Made by a program: the position numbers and the translations under genes. Below, piece by piece: positions 35,109 to 46,854 of a DNA stretch of 64,000 bases. The notes under the pieces were generated by a model, which was not told the origin of the DNA, did no database searches, and worked only from the letters and a program-made list of their open reading frames with translations. The stretch is from Talaromyces rugulosus (taxonomy: Eukaryota > Ascomycota > Eurotiomycetes > Eurotiales > Trichocomaceae). The DNA lies in NCBI RefSeq assembly GCF_013368755.1, contig NC_049562.1:4092001-4156000 (forward strand). The letters are read 5' to 3'. Every line of letters begins with the position of its first letter. Positions within the stretch are counted from its first letter, which is position 1.

Positions 35109-36979
35109 CTATCGGCGAATGGCTTGGGCAGGCATTGGACCACCAGGTTGCATGGCCATATTATTTGCCATACTGTAGGGATGGGGGTCGAAGCCGGCTG
35201 ACATGCCGTTCATGATCAAAGGACCGAGGCCCTGAGCCTGGGAGACAGGACAGTCCTTATGCGCAAGTAAAAGTGTCTTGAGATTGACAATCTCTTCACG
35301 GAGCTGTGTGACTGTCGCAGTGAGCGCATCGTTCTCGGTTGTAAACATTTCGACTTTGGCTTGCAAGTTGGCGAGCCATTGTTTCTTCCGTTGGCGACAT
35401 TTGAGGGCGGCAACCCTGTGATCCAGTTAGTTTGATATCTATATCTACAGACATGTTCAATTACGTACCTATTTCTTTCGAGGAAATTCTTCCGCTTCTC
35501 TTCATCGGTCATTTTCTTCGGGTCCTTCCCGCCATAATCATCTTTCGTATCATCCATATCAGAATCATCCTCCGGGGTCATCTCAATAGGACCATTAGTC
35601 TTAACCCTTTTATTAGGGCCCTTGGCCGGTTCGTCGGCCTTGCGGCGTCCGTTTACTGAAGCTGCCCCTTTGCCAGGCTGGTTCTTCTTTCCTTTACCCC
35701 TGGCAGCTGGCTTCGACTGTTCACCCTGGGTATCGGATCCGTCTGCAGTCATCTCGCGACCACTGCTGATCGAGTTATTAGCATTTCGTGTGCGCTTAGT
35801 ATCCGCGACGGGTTCGGAGGGCTGGTTTGGGGCGTTCTGATTGGGCATATTTGCCTGGCCACCTTTGGCAAGCATGAAGAGACCGTTGGCGGCGTCGGCA
35901 GCATCGTGATGGGTGAATGGATCGGCAGCAGCGGGGTGCGAATTTTTGGTGTCCATGGTGGTGGCAACCAACTGTTCAGGCTCGCTGGTCGGATTCGAGG
36001 TGGGCACATTGAAAGCGCTGCGCTTGGCTGCGTTGAGAGCTGTGCGGTGGAACTCAAGGGTGGAGGGAGTCGCGCCGCCGCCTTGGAGTTGGTTGAGAAG
36101 CGACTGGGTGTTGGGACTGGGGGCAGGAAACATGGAGCCTCCGCCACCAGGCGTCAAGCCGGTTCGCAGCGAAGACTCGTTGGGGGTGGGGAAGCCGCGT
36201 CCGATGTTATCAAAATAATCCGAGCCAGTTGGGCCAGCCAGCATTGCAGGGCTCAGCGGTCCTGATCGCAACGAGTTCGGCCAGTTGTAATTGGCAGAAC
36301 TGGCGCCGGGCAGAGCAGGCGAGGCGATCGAGGCGACCGGAGGCAGCAGAGACTTGCCCGGAGTCTCGGTTGCTGGGTTGCCGAAAGATTGCTCGAACGG
36401 GTTGGGCTCGAGGGAGAATGGATTGTGGAGGGAGTTGAAGTAGTCCGGGGTCTCGCCAGAACCGGAGGCGGCAGGACGAGGCGGCGGGGGGAGCGATTCT
36501 GCATCAGCAGAGGGTTTCTGGTCTTTTGCGTCGGCTGAAGCGTCTGCGATAGATGATGTCAGCGACGCGGAACAGAGAGAGGGTAGCGATAAGAGGAAAA
36601 CGGTGATGCGACGGAAGCGCAAAGTTGCGACAAGGCCAGGATCAGGTGCGCAAAGAAGGGACTATCCGCATTGGCTATATTGGCGCTTCTGCCTAGCAGC
36701 AACAGCCCTGGAAAATAAAATAACATAGGTTGAGAAGGGTAATTGTGAGGTCATGACGCGCAGCAGAGCAGCAGCAATGAACCATGTTCACTGGTGGCGG
36801 GCCACTAGGCCTGATGGGGACATGGTAGGGAAGAGCAGAAAATAATACGCAAAAAAGCAGCACGACGCAATGTGGTCTTTTGTGCAGGACGTACCTTCAG
36901 ATTTGACAGCAGATTTTTTCGAGTCCATGGGCGAGGATATGGTGGCTGGCGACGTTCTCGACGCGACGGCAGCAGACAT
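35109..36979 (-). CDS. atfA: bZIP transcription factor AtfA (ATF/CREB)
   Basis: Three exons (36979-36895, 36543-35469, 35415-35109) give 488 aa. The bZIP lies at residues about 388-450: KMTDEEKRKNFLERNRVAAL then KCRQRKKQWLANLQAKVEMF with leucine heptads; an intron splits the basic region inside the NR|VA codon, which is why no single ORF shows it. N-terminal homology boxes of the Aft1 type (ETPDYFNSLHNPFSLEPNPF, then FEQSFG) and the Pro/Ser-rich HRA/HRR-like segment are visible. Family role: nuclear activator downstream of the SakA/Hog1 MAPK, controlling stress and conidial genes. The start at 36979 (MSAAVASRTSPATISSPMDS) is the conserved one; an in-frame ATG at 37075 would add 32 residues (MCALGSSRPHRHHLF..). 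Confidence 0.93.
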
Positions 36980-38993
36980 GGTCTGGGGGGTGGTGGTGGT
37001 TGGTGGGAGGGAGAGCGAGAGCGAAGAGAGAAAAAGATGATGACGATGCGGTCTCGATGACCCGAGGGCACACACGACGCGTGACCGAATAAAACAAGAC
37101 GCCGGGGAGGGGACAAAGAGCTAAAAAGACGCAGGCAGCATCAACATCAACAAGGCCGTCGCGATGGTCCGAGGGTGGTTGCAGTGAGGCTGATGCGCTT
37201 TTGCTGGGGGAGACTCGAACGTGATGATGCAAGTACCAAGAACGGTTTTGGAGGAAAGGAGAGGAGAAAGTGACGTAGCCGGGCTTAAAGGGAATTCGCG
37301 ATGGGCCTGCTATAAACGTACCGTGCTTAGCTAAGCGGGGCTATCTTTTTTCTTCCTTTCGCGCTTTTCTACTTTCCTCGGGTTTTTTGGCTTTTCCAAC
37401 CCATGCAATTATTCTTGTTTTTTTTAAGATCCCAGGTTTCTACTCAATCGCAATTTGGCTGAATAGCAATCCCGTCCGATTGTATTATTATTGTTATTGT
37501 TATTGTTGTTCTTTTATTGTGTTGATGGAAAAGAAGGAGGAAGGTTGCAGTGTGAGATCACGGTGACGACGACAGGAATTTCGGGACAACGCGCGCCTGC
37601 CCCGACTGGGAAGGTGGGTCAAATTCTGACCAACCATCGCGAGCCCGCGGGCGGGGTTGCTCCGGGGCTGGCCAATGGCGGCCCAGGATGGTTGGTGCTA
37701 CTGCAGGCTAGTCCCGAAGTGGACAGGCCACCCACTGGCACCCAGTGGGGTCCCACACCTCTGATTGGCGGCCGTGCCGATGACGCAATGGCTCCTTTTT
37801 TATCCTCCCCCAGCATTAATAATAATTCTCCTTGCTCCTGAGTGGGCAGGAGTTAGGTGGCAACTGATCATTATTAATTGCTGTCTCGGAGTTTTGTTAT
37901 CAAACATTCATGGCGAGATCTGCACTGGCTTTCTGGCGCGGCAGAACGTCGGTCAGCATTGCATGCAACCCTGTTCCGATTGGCTGGGGAGACAGAAGTC
38001 GTCAAATTTATATCTTAGATAATATGGTTAAAACATGTATTATTCCTCTTATCTGCAGCTGTCCAGAAAGGCGTGCAGGCGTGCATATAAATCTACGAGG
38101 TTATGACGTGGCTTGCCGGCCAGACCTTCTAGAACCGAAAAGCCACGTCGCTAATGCGTTTGTTTCTTCTGCATGTATGGGTTTGTTGTTGCACAGTCGT
38201 GTGGGGTCTCTATCATGACCCTCGGTACTGATAATATGCTTTCTTCTTAAAAGGGAAAGTCATAAAGATATTTTATTGCTTCTTTATATGAGATATTTTC
38301 TCAACTTGTAAGGCTTTATGGCAGTTTATTCACTTCTTTGGTAGAAGTTTTATATAAACATACACCTATATATATATTATATGTAGCGATAGACTAATGC
38401 CTATAAACACTTATAGGAGTTTATCAATTGATTTCAAGATTTAATGGGCTTTTATTGATTATTTATGCAAATATATCTAATAATACTGTCTAGGCCATAT
38501 TTAAATCTATTTATATCCACTGCTATATGTTTTTGTGTGTAACAACTACATGTACATACATCAGAGAAGAATCTACGAGCATACCTCCTGTAGTGCTGTC
38601 CTTACACCTTTAGGGTTTGGCAGGGGGCATCAATTTGAACTAGGTCATATCAATCCATCGATATACAGAAAGGCTCACTTGGCAGACATCTAGCCGGTTC
38701 ATTAATGAGGTGATGCTTTTTTTCTGATTTTCAATCAACGTGCTCTAAAAACTGGATATGATTTACATTTCCCAAACGTTTCCATCTTTCTACCTTTTCA
38801 TACAGTACAATGGATAGACAAAACAAAGTCGTTGACGTGTAGCGGCGACATGTATATAACCATGGTATTAGACAGCCTACGAATAGTAGGCAAACTCTAG
38901 CTGATTGGTCGAAACTTATACTTCATGCTCGACGCACAACAGTCGGCAACAGACTGACATCAGAATTGTTCTAACCCGAGAAACAAGCCGCAT
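36980..38993. other. Long intergenic region: atfA promoter and AT-rich spacer
   Basis: 2 kb. 36980-37330 is the GA/CT-rich atfA leader; 37400-37560 T-rich; 38200-38960 strongly AT-rich with TATATATATTATAT near 38369. ORFs (37491-37841, 37910-38218 plus) match nothing known. Confidence 0.45.
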
Positions 38994-39509
38994 CTAAGAC
39001 CCCCGATATGTCGAATAACTCCACGGTCCCAGCAGCACCGGGACGTGATAATGCCGCCAGCCATCCTTCCCCTCAACACCGCGCCCACGGACCGTAAATT
39101 TGACCTCGACCTCGGGCCAAAAGCTCTCGATGCCCTGCGCCTCAAACCACGGTCCGACATCAAAGCGGATCGACCAGTTTGTCTTGGAGTCTGCGGCGGG
39201 GAGCGCGCCGAGAATGCTCGTCGTTGTTGTTGTTGCATTGTTCACAGATGTCTCCCACGCCTTGATCCGTCCGTCCGAGTCTGTGGTGGCCGTGAAGCTG
39301 TCGGACTGAGCGCCGCCGGACAGCAATGTCAACGTGCACGGTAGGTTTGCTGCTGGTGTGCCTGTCAAGGTGTTGAGCACATGGCAGGTAATCGGGTCGC
39401 GAGCCATCGTGTGTCTCTGGGTTGTCTGGACGGAGCTGCTGATTTGGCGTTGGTAAAGTGCAAGACGCTCTGCGGTTGTGTTGAGCTGAATGTTTTCACT
39501 TGTTTCCAT
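38994..39509 (-). CDS. 5-hydroxyisourate hydrolase (HIUase, transthyretin-like)
   Basis: Single exon; 171 aa from the ATG at 39509. The domain begins ARDPITCHVLNTLTGTPAAN and ends RHYHVPVLLGPWSYSTYRGS, carrying the catalytic His of ITCHVL, an Arg (IRFDVGPWF region), the second-shell HYHVP and the C-terminal YRGS tetrapeptide that separates HIUase from vertebrate transthyretin. Reaction: hydrolysis of 5-hydroxyisourate to OHCU in purine catabolism. The C-terminal end lacks an SKL-type signal (YRGS instead). A second start MARDP at about 39407 would give 137 aa, nearer the family norm; the longer form has an extra 34-residue helix (NTTAERLALYQRQISSS). Divergent from get3. Confidence 0.92.
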   Translation of the reverse strand: METSENIQLNTTAERLALYQRQISSSVQTTQRHTMARDPITCHVLNTLTGTPAANLPCTLTLLSGGAQSDSFTATTDSDGRIKAWETSVNNATTTTTSILGALPAADSKTNWSIRFDVGPWFEAQGIESFWPEVEVKFTVRGRGVEGKDGWRHYHVPVLLGPWSYSTYRGS

Positions 39510-40004
39510 AGAGAAGCGTACTGAAGTAATGTTTGATCCTGTTTTTTTTTTTTTTTTCTTGGTCGTGCAGGTTGCGGGGCAGCTATATATACCTGTCAAG
39601 TCAAGCTTCGGAGACCGCCGCCCGCCATTGAAGCTTCGGATTTCTGTCAGTGGAGCTCGCTGAGTTGAAAACACGAGTGAGCGAGTTACTAAACAGTGTA
39701 TAGTCAACTAGCATCGACTAGACCATCAAAAACGTATCTAAAAGGATTGGAGATGTAGAGAGCAGAGAGACTGCATTGGCCGACGCAGAAGGCAGTCGCT
39801 AGCTCCCCACACTGCGGCGCCCCGCTAGCAGCGAGCGACTTGGTCTGATCTTTCCGGAAACTTCGATCTGTCTGTTAATGACTATCAACAACAAGGAAGA
39901 AAGCAACAAAAGAAATTCAGCTACATCTCTCTGTGCAGTATATCGCCGGCGACTTTCTCTTCATCGGAAACAAAACCACAGACACTGAACTCACCACACC
40001 GCCA
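39510..40004. promoter_or_regulatory. Divergent promoter region, HIUase / get3
   Basis: 495 bp. A long homopolymer (T15 on plus at 39542-39557) sits upstream of HIUase. No specific motif assigned. Confidence 0.4.
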
Positions 40005-41135
40005 ATGTCGTCGACCGCGCTGATCCACGACGACGAGGCCTTTGAGCCCACGCTGCAATCAATCCTCGACCAGAAAACCCTGCGATGGATCTTTGTCGGA
40101 GGTAAAGGAGGTGTCGGTAAGACAACGACCTCTTGCTCGCTCGCCATCCAGCTCGCCAAGGCCCGCAAATCCGTGCTGCTCATCTCGACAGACCCCGCAC
40201 ACAACCTCAGCGACGCCTTTGGCCAAAAGTTCGGCAAGGAAGCCCGGCTCGTCGATGGATTCAGAAACCTGAGCGCGATGGAAATTGATCCGAATGGGAG
40301 CATTCAGGACTTGCTTGCCACGGGGGGTGAAGGTCAGGAAGACCCGTTGGCTGGGTTGGGCATGGGCGGCATGATGCAGGATCTGGCTTTTAGCGTAAGG
40401 TCTCTTTTTTCCCCCTATATACTTGTATAATGCTAATTTTTCTACAGATTCCCGGTGTCGACGAAGCAATGTCGTTCGCCGAGGTCCTGAAACAAGTCAA
40501 ATCCTTGTCCTACGAAGTCATCGTATTCGACACTGCCCCAACCGGCCACACCCTTCGCTTCCTCCAATTCCCCACCGTGCTCGAAAAGGCCCTTGGCAAA
40601 CTATCCCAACTTTCCAGCCAGTTTGGTCCCATGCTAAACTCCGTCCTCGGCTCGCGCGGCGGACTCCCCGGCGGGCAGAACCTGGACGAACTGATGCAAA
40701 AGATGGAGTCGCTGCGCGAGACCATTGGCGAGGTCAACACGCAGTTCAAAAACGCCGACATGACCACGTTTGTCTGCGTGTGTATTGCAGAGTTCCTGTC
40801 GCTGTACGAGACGGAGCGTATGATTCAGGAGCTGACCAGTTACTCGATCGATACCCACTCGATTGTCGTTAATCAGCTGCTGTTCCCCAAGAACGACAAC
40901 CCGTGCGAGCAGTGCAACGCGCGGAGAAAGATGCAGAAGAAATATCTCGAGCAGATTGAGGAGCTATATGAAGACTTCAACGTTGTTAGAATGCCTCTTC
41001 TTGTGGAAGAGGTGCGAGGGAAAGAAAAGCTCGAAAAGTGAGTTTGCCTTTCATATCTTGTTTTTAAGGAACTAATGACTGACTATTTGCAGGTTCAGCG
41101 AAATGTTGGTGACGCCGTATGTGCCGCCACAGTAG
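40005..41135 (+). CDS. get3: Get3 ATPase (TRC40/ArsA family)
   Basis: Three exons (40005-40394, 40448-41037, 41093-41135) give 340 aa. The deviant Walker [11 protein letters not shown], switch [11 protein letters not shown], switch [17 protein letters not shown], and the zinc-binding CEQC (dimer interface) are all present, with the Met-rich tail-anchor groove region between ([28 protein letters not shown]). Role: cytosolic homodimer delivering tail-anchored proteins to the Get1/Get2 receptor on the ER. Length and motifs equal yeast Get3. The ATG at 40005 was chosen because the protein from it ([20 protein letters not shown]) matches the family start; upstream in-frame sequence has no ATG. Confidence 0.96.
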
Positions 41136-43230
41136 ATATAGTTTGTGGAGATGAGTTATGAAATAGAAGTAACGAAGATCATGTTGTTCTATCACTTTGA
41201 ATATGCTTACTGTATATGTAGACACTTGATACGCGCAGACAATTAACTGGCACAGTTTTTCACGTCTATACATGCACTAAAAAGCGTTGCTCCCCTTTAC
41301 CTGGAGCTATGGTTGAAAGAGACCCTTGCCGACTCCGAGTCTGCGCTCTACAATGATGTGTGAAGGCCAATTACTTTCATTGAATATTCAATATTAGCAT
41401 AGCGAAAAGGCAAATAAAGAATATCCCCACGTGACTCTTTATACATCTGCCAATATAGCATTCGAACAGCGATCATCCTTGTTCCTTAACTGCATACACC
41501 CGATCAACTGATCTATCTCCATATACCAGACCGGTTACTGAAATTTGCCACTAGGATCAGCCAAAGCCAAAGCCGAATCCGGCTTTGGTCGCGCCTTAAA
41601 GCACAGACCGGCCCCATTTTTGGCGTGCTCCCCTTTTGTTAGACGAGGCTTGATCGGGCTGCTGCTACTCATGATACTATGTTCCGCTTTTATGGTGGTG
41701 AAAACGCAATGATTTGTTGGTTTGTCGAGATCGACGGGTTTTCTTTATTCTGAGTGAGCCATGTGTTTTGTCTTGCCTTGCTTTGCCTCGTCTAGATAGC
41801 GGCTGGGCTGGGCCATGTTGGGTATCGATATATTCCTAGGAAAGTCATACATGTGGAGTTGCTGTTTCTACCTTTTTTCTGCTCTTTTGAAGGCGCGTTC
41901 GGGTCTAATTTGGGCCTTGGCAACGAATGAGTACACTCTATATACACATGTGCAAGATTTGAAGCTAGGGCTAGGGATCAACCATGGGTACAGCCTCGCG
42001 ACGAGGGTATATTTTTTGTCAGCCTGAAGACACAATACTGTCCGTTCCCAGATAGATGTTTATCAAACCGGGTTATCAAAAGAAAGTCCGAGTAGGGCGT
42101 TGCCTCACTTGATCCATCCGGGTACAGATGTTGGTTTTGCTCTGTATGTTCAGCCTTGAAAAGTTTTTCAGATTGTGGCAGTTTCAAAATTGAGTGACAC
42201 AAAGTAGTAGTACCGAATTATACTCTGTTTATCTTATCTCAGAGTGAATGGGTTCAAGTCATAATAATACTGGTGTAAATTTATGGTTGAGTCGGGCCGG
42301 GATATGTCAAGTACTTACAAATCTTTTTATGAATAAAAGTTTATGAATACTTGGTCCTATAAAATTATTAATAATATTGTCCGAAAATAAAATAAAACCA
42401 CCAAATCAAGTGATTCCGGATATGCAAGCATGAAACCATCTGGGGGAATTTTAGCGTCCTCGCAACTTGCATCTTGCAACAACAACACCGCGACCACCAC
42501 GTATTCCCTTTATCATATATGTAGCCAGCTGGGTACACTACTTCGAGATACAGCTACATATATGCATATACAGACACATACAGATACACGCAACATGTAC
42601 ATGTACATATATGCACATTACGATTTTCGGTACGAGATTGCAGACCGCTTCTGAGGGGCAAAGCTTGCATGCAGCGAGGAAGAAAAAAAAAAAAAAGTCC
42701 CTTCTAGACAACCACAGAAGAAGAAGAAAATAGCTGGCCCACTAGAGCCTAATTTGAATCTGGCCAAATCTACTGCTCCATTCGGGCACGCATTAAAATG
42801 ATCCGTTGCACAAAAATGGCCATTTGCAGTTGTCCAGGCCGTACCTTTATCTGAGAAAGTGAGACCTGTGAAAAAAAAAGGTCTAGGTCCCTTTGGGGCT
42901 ACGACACTGGTCGTTCTGCATGCAGGCTTGATCATGGCAATCGCAGCAAGCAATAGCTACAGCAACAACAATGACAGAGACAGTCAAAAAAGAGACATTA
43001 CAAAAAAAAAGCACTTGGCCGAGGAATGAAAAAGAGTCCCACCAGCTGCGGTGAGAGGGGTGGGAGCAAATGAATGGGCAAGTCCAAGTCTAAATGCCCC
43101 ATCGTTTGGCATTCGCTGAAAGGAATAGTCAGCGGTGCAGCCTCACTTTGTGTCGTTCCAGAAAGAGGGAGAAAAAAAGTGAGGCGAAAAGGGACATTCC
43201 TCCCGTTCCCCCTTTTTTTTCCACGTCCGG

Positions 43231-43257
43231 CCCCCCCCCCCCCCTCTCTCTCTCTCA
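43231..43257 (+). repeat. C14 homopolymer followed by (CT)n
   Basis: Fourteen cytosines then alternating CT, in the spacer before the 115-aa gene. Confidence 0.9.
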
Positions 43258-43434
43258 ACACGGAGAGAGCAAACTCCGGTCAATTACAGTTCAAAATGTT
43301 ACTATCGTGAAAATGAAAATAGACGGTCTGAGCGGGGAATAATCAATCATAGTAATAAATGCCCGTCGATGCGAACGGCGAGGCGTTTATATGGATCTAT
43401 TGGATAGACTGTGCGACGGACCGCGACGGACCAC

Positions 43435-43459
43435 CACACACACACACACACACACACAC
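43435..43459 (+). repeat. (CA)12 microsatellite
   Basis: About 12 uninterrupted CA units in intergenic DNA. Confidence 0.9.
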
Positions 43460-43836
43460 GCTTACGTTAAATACAGTCATGATGAAGACTGAAGATGGCG
43501 CGTGCCCTGAAGTAGTGCTATATGCACTGGCTCTTATGGTGGGCTATCCCGGACTATCCCTGTTGCAGGAATGGTTGGCTGATTCTATGCGCCGGCATAA
43601 ATGGTACAACTGCATCCAGCTTTTAGATAACAGTAATATACATCTTTTTATCCACTTTCTACAACGCACCAATCTGTTCGAAGCATCGTCAGCCTCGGTC
43701 TGGAAGAGTCTAGTGTTCGTGATATCGGCACTTGTATTTAGGGTCGTATCCTGTCTTCAAAGGGTTCTATACTGCTTTTTACTTGCGCTTTTCTCGCCCT
43801 ATTTGAGTTCTATTTGAGTTATATTCAGTTCTGGTC

Positions 43837-44306
43837 ATGTCTCGCGAACAGCAATACTGGCTTCCCGGCTTCGGGCTTTCTCGTCATATTGTCCTGGGGC
43901 ACATTCAGTATTTCCTCGGACCAAATGCCTCGGCTCGGCCGTTTACATACCAGGTTCCAAGCCACTTTAGTCCTCTCTGGGAAAGAATTACTAAGTCATC
44001 TAACCTGTTTATAAGGGACGTGAGGGATATTTAATCAACGGAATGCCCTTGACACGGGTGAGCCTCATCATCCTTTTAGCCTCTGCAGCGCTGACAACCC
44101 TCTGACATCTCGGTCAGGAGCAAATAAACGATCTTGCTGTGATGTCTCGGGAATACGAGCGCCAGGAAGCCGCAAGAATGATCACGTCCGCCGGCGTCGA
44201 AGGCGCCTCTGGAGAACCCTCGGAGCCTTATATCAACGAGCTTATTCCTGTGAACCAACGTCCTCGAAGACGTGCTCATCCATACGATAATCGTCGAACC
44301 CGCTGA
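43837..44306 (+). CDS. Conserved small fungal protein, 115 aa, function unknown
   Basis: Three exons (43837-43953, 44016-44057, 44118-44306) give 115 aa: start MSREQQYWLPGFGLSRHIVL, then GHIQYFLGPNASARPFTYQ, second exon GREGYLINGMPLTR, third EQINDLAVMSREYERQEAAR and an Arg/Pro-rich tail (NQRPRRRAHPYDNRR). The RHIVLxHIQYxLGPxAxVRPxxYxGREGYL pattern is a conserved fungus-specific block I recognise from hypothetical Pezizomycotina proteins; no function is attached to it. The protein is small, basic at the C-terminus and lacks signal or membrane segments. Exon 2 is 42 bp, so gene finders may miss it. The donor of intron 1 is GTTCCA, weaker than usual. Confidence 0.7.
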
Positions 44307-45542
44307 TTATTATGAAGCTCAAGGGAAGGGGGGAAAACGGAAGAGATTGAACCAGGTGCAAACGCCTTGCACTAAAGGGTACATGTATTTCTCAGACATC
44401 CATTATATATATAACAAGGGGAAGCATGTCTTTCTTGTTGGATTTATTTTTTTGCCGGGATCACAGTACCGCAGGCTTAAATCCTTCGCCATCACCATTA
44501 ACTTGGTGATCAACGATGAACCGAATTTTTCAACAAAAAAAAAAAACCTTCGAAGCAGTGTTATCTCACTCTTCGATCGAGGGCCTGCAGCAGCAAATTC
44601 ATCTTCAAACAAGGGAGCATTGAGAAGACATCTATATATCAACATTTCTTTCGGGAGTTTTCTTCAATGTTTCAATGTTCTCGGATATGTGAATTGCTCT
44701 TTAGGTGTTAATTTTTGTGCTATGGAAATATAGTCGGTTCTTTCTTTCTACTCCTTTACTCGCCTGTCCTGCCATGCCATGTCCCTACGAAGAGATGCTA
44801 CGACAAGACAATATCCAAGGCTATAGCTAGATCCAAGGAGAAGATCCCGGATGCAACGACGTCAACTTTCTGTTTACCCGCATATTCTCAAGGGCTAACA
44901 ATAGTGCCGATGAGTATCGAAATCCTCTGGCTGACGCTTGGTTGCCCAACTGGATGTTGAACTGACTTCTTCCAAGAATATCCTAACGCTGTCTACTGGT
45001 CCAAAATGTTTACGTTCAGTGGGTAGGTAATGTTATGTACTCCTCCGGTCATCGCCCCAGATTCGGATTCTTCTAAGCCTTGTTTTCTAGCAGCATTTTT
45101 TTTGTCCTCCTGTTTTTTGAGTAGCCGACATTGGAAGTTGCAAGGTAATGGTTTATGATGGTATTATAGGTATATTATATTAAAATTTCAGCTATTTTTA
45201 GATCGAGTCTTACATAGTTTAAAAAGCTCTTCATATGTCTCTACTAAAGATTATAAATTAGGATTATACTTTCTTTTTCTACATATTAGCGATATCAACT
45301 GATAGAAATTTCAAGTAATATATTTAACATCTACATATGTAGTTTAATATACATTTTGTATTATTTTCAGGCATCCATGAGGATATGGGAACCCCCATAA
45401 CAAGAGCTTTCTTCAAAATTTGATGTCAAAGCCCCCACCCCCCTGCAGTGATCTCGATTCCCAGATAGCAAAAGTAAGTTCAACTCGTATCAGGATTATG
45501 ATAAAACCCGCAGGTAGATTCAGGTTGATGATACCGGTTTTT
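44307..45542. other. AT-rich spacer
   Basis: 1.24 kb; becomes strongly AT-rich from 45140 to 45370 (TATTATATTAAAATTTCAG type). No gene supported; the ORF at 44272-44733 is partly a shadow of the previous gene. Confidence 0.4.
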
Positions 45543-45782
45543 TTAAGGATTCTGGCAATTACAACCATCCGGGAGACCATCGCATTGTCGAGGAGGCCAA
45601 GCACCATAACAATCGCAAGCAAGATAGCAAGCACAGTGAGAATTGGCGTTGGGGTTGTAATTGCAAATGTAATTAGGGTCACCAAGCTGACGCTCATCCA
45701 GTGCAACTCCTTTGGGCGATTCAGCTGGAGCAGCCATTGCCATACTGGCGATAAAGGCGCCGATAAAGATGAAAGATCGCAT
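45543..45782 (-). CDS. Small secreted cysteine-rich protein
   Basis: Single ORF of 79 aa. Residues 1-18 form a clear signal peptide (MRSFIFIGAFIASMAMAA) with cleavage near AMA-AP; a short acidic pro-segment ends in LDERQ, and the mature part carries eight Cys (positions 40, 50, 52, 56, 58, 67, 74, 76) with the spacing C-9-C-1-C-3-C-1-C-8-C-6-C-1-C and Asn/Pro/Asp/Gly-rich loops (CNYNPNANSHCACYLACDCY). This is the shape of secreted effector-like or antimicrobial-type small proteins; I do not recognise a named family and no activity can be inferred from sequence alone. It sits in an AT-rich gene-poor stretch next to the PKS cluster. Confidence 0.7.
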   Translation of the reverse strand: MRSFIFIGAFIASMAMAAPAESPKGVALDERQLGDPNYICNYNPNANSHCACYLACDCYGAWPPRQCDGLPDGCNCQNP

Positions 45783-46854
45783 TGTGTAGAATTTGAGATG
45801 GGTTTTTTGAGGGCTATAAAGCTGTTAGCTTCCTGTCAGTTAAATATAAATATTTTGAAGTCCTTCACAATGGAATACGTACACTTAAGGGCAAGTCAAG
45901 TAATCTGTGTATAGTCCACAGAATATAATTGATTAGCGGAGTTGAGTAAATGTGATAATGTGCTGGATTCAAAAAAAAATGGAAGAAGCTAGGAGGTTAA
46001 GGGTACTATTTATATGCCATCTATCACTATGATACTATAATAAAAATAGGATTCATACAGCGCCGTACTATGTACTTCAGAAAGCTGAACATTTCGCCCC
46101 ATTCAGATGTCACTTGTGAGATGCTTACATACTCTTTTTGGCAAACTCTCAATCCTTTAGCCCCATTTGTCAGTGCCAATTTAAGCAGACGAGTAGGCAA
46201 CTTGAAGCTGGAAAATGCGACGATGATGCAGACAAATGATGAAGTCTATTGATTATAGTCTTACATTGCGAGCTGCAAACTAGTACGAGTAATGATACCA
46301 TTTATCAGGCCCTGAGTTAAGCAGTCTGGCTAGACCATACTACACAACGAACTGCTACTAATAATAAACAAATAAAGGCATGGGACGGGGCTCAATGGAT
46401 TTTGAGCCCCATGGCTTTGTTCCCAGCCAATCAGGTGTCGAATCGGGGACTTGTCCATCCATCAATCCTAAGCCCAGAAAGGAACAATACGGCGCTACTA
46501 TACACATATTTGTCCATGCCAAGGACTGCACGTTGCCAATATAACAATAATGTGCGACGCTAACACACGTAGCTATGTTCAGCCCAACTTATAGAGCAGA
46601 GCATCGTAGGGTGAAGCTTATGTAGGTTAGAGGATTAGAAAATCTTACTACGTAAGTACTCAATAAATACTCTAACTTAAATATTACAGCTACTTACTAA
46701 TTATTTTAACATACTAAGTACGTATACAGTATTAAAATTTCCAAAAGGTATTATATTTCATATAGAATACCACTGCACAAGGTTTTGGATATACACACAT
46801 GTATCAATTTAAATAAGAAAGGTGGTTGTCTACATAACTAATAGGTGATGCTAT
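45783..46854. other. AT-rich spacer between secreted protein and PKS
   Basis: 1.07 kb, with TACTTACTA / TAAGTACGTA motifs (46640-46730) and AT-rich DNA. No gene supported. Confidence 0.4.

Larger units (their letters stand above)
41136..43836. other. Long spacer with microsatellites
   Basis: 2.7 kb with no supported gene. Contains TACATATATGCATATAC-type palindromic AT stretches (42555-42615), a C14 run then (CT)n (43231-43257), a (CA)n tract, and multiple A/T homopolymers. ORFs at 41815, 42430, 42618 (minus) and 43359 have no recognisable content. Confidence 0.45.

Noticed and set aside
37910..38218. 102-aa plus ORF in the AT-rich spacer
   Set aside because: No recognisable domain and atypical composition; treated as chance.
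42618..42953. 111-aa minus ORF with signal-like start near 42920
   Set aside because: No ATG-led signal peptide fits, Phe runs come from homopolymers, and splicing gives no sensible protein.
43359..43817. 152-aa plus ORF upstream of the 115-aa gene
   Set aside because: It contains a (CA)n-encoded Thr/His run and overlaps promoter DNA; no conserved features.
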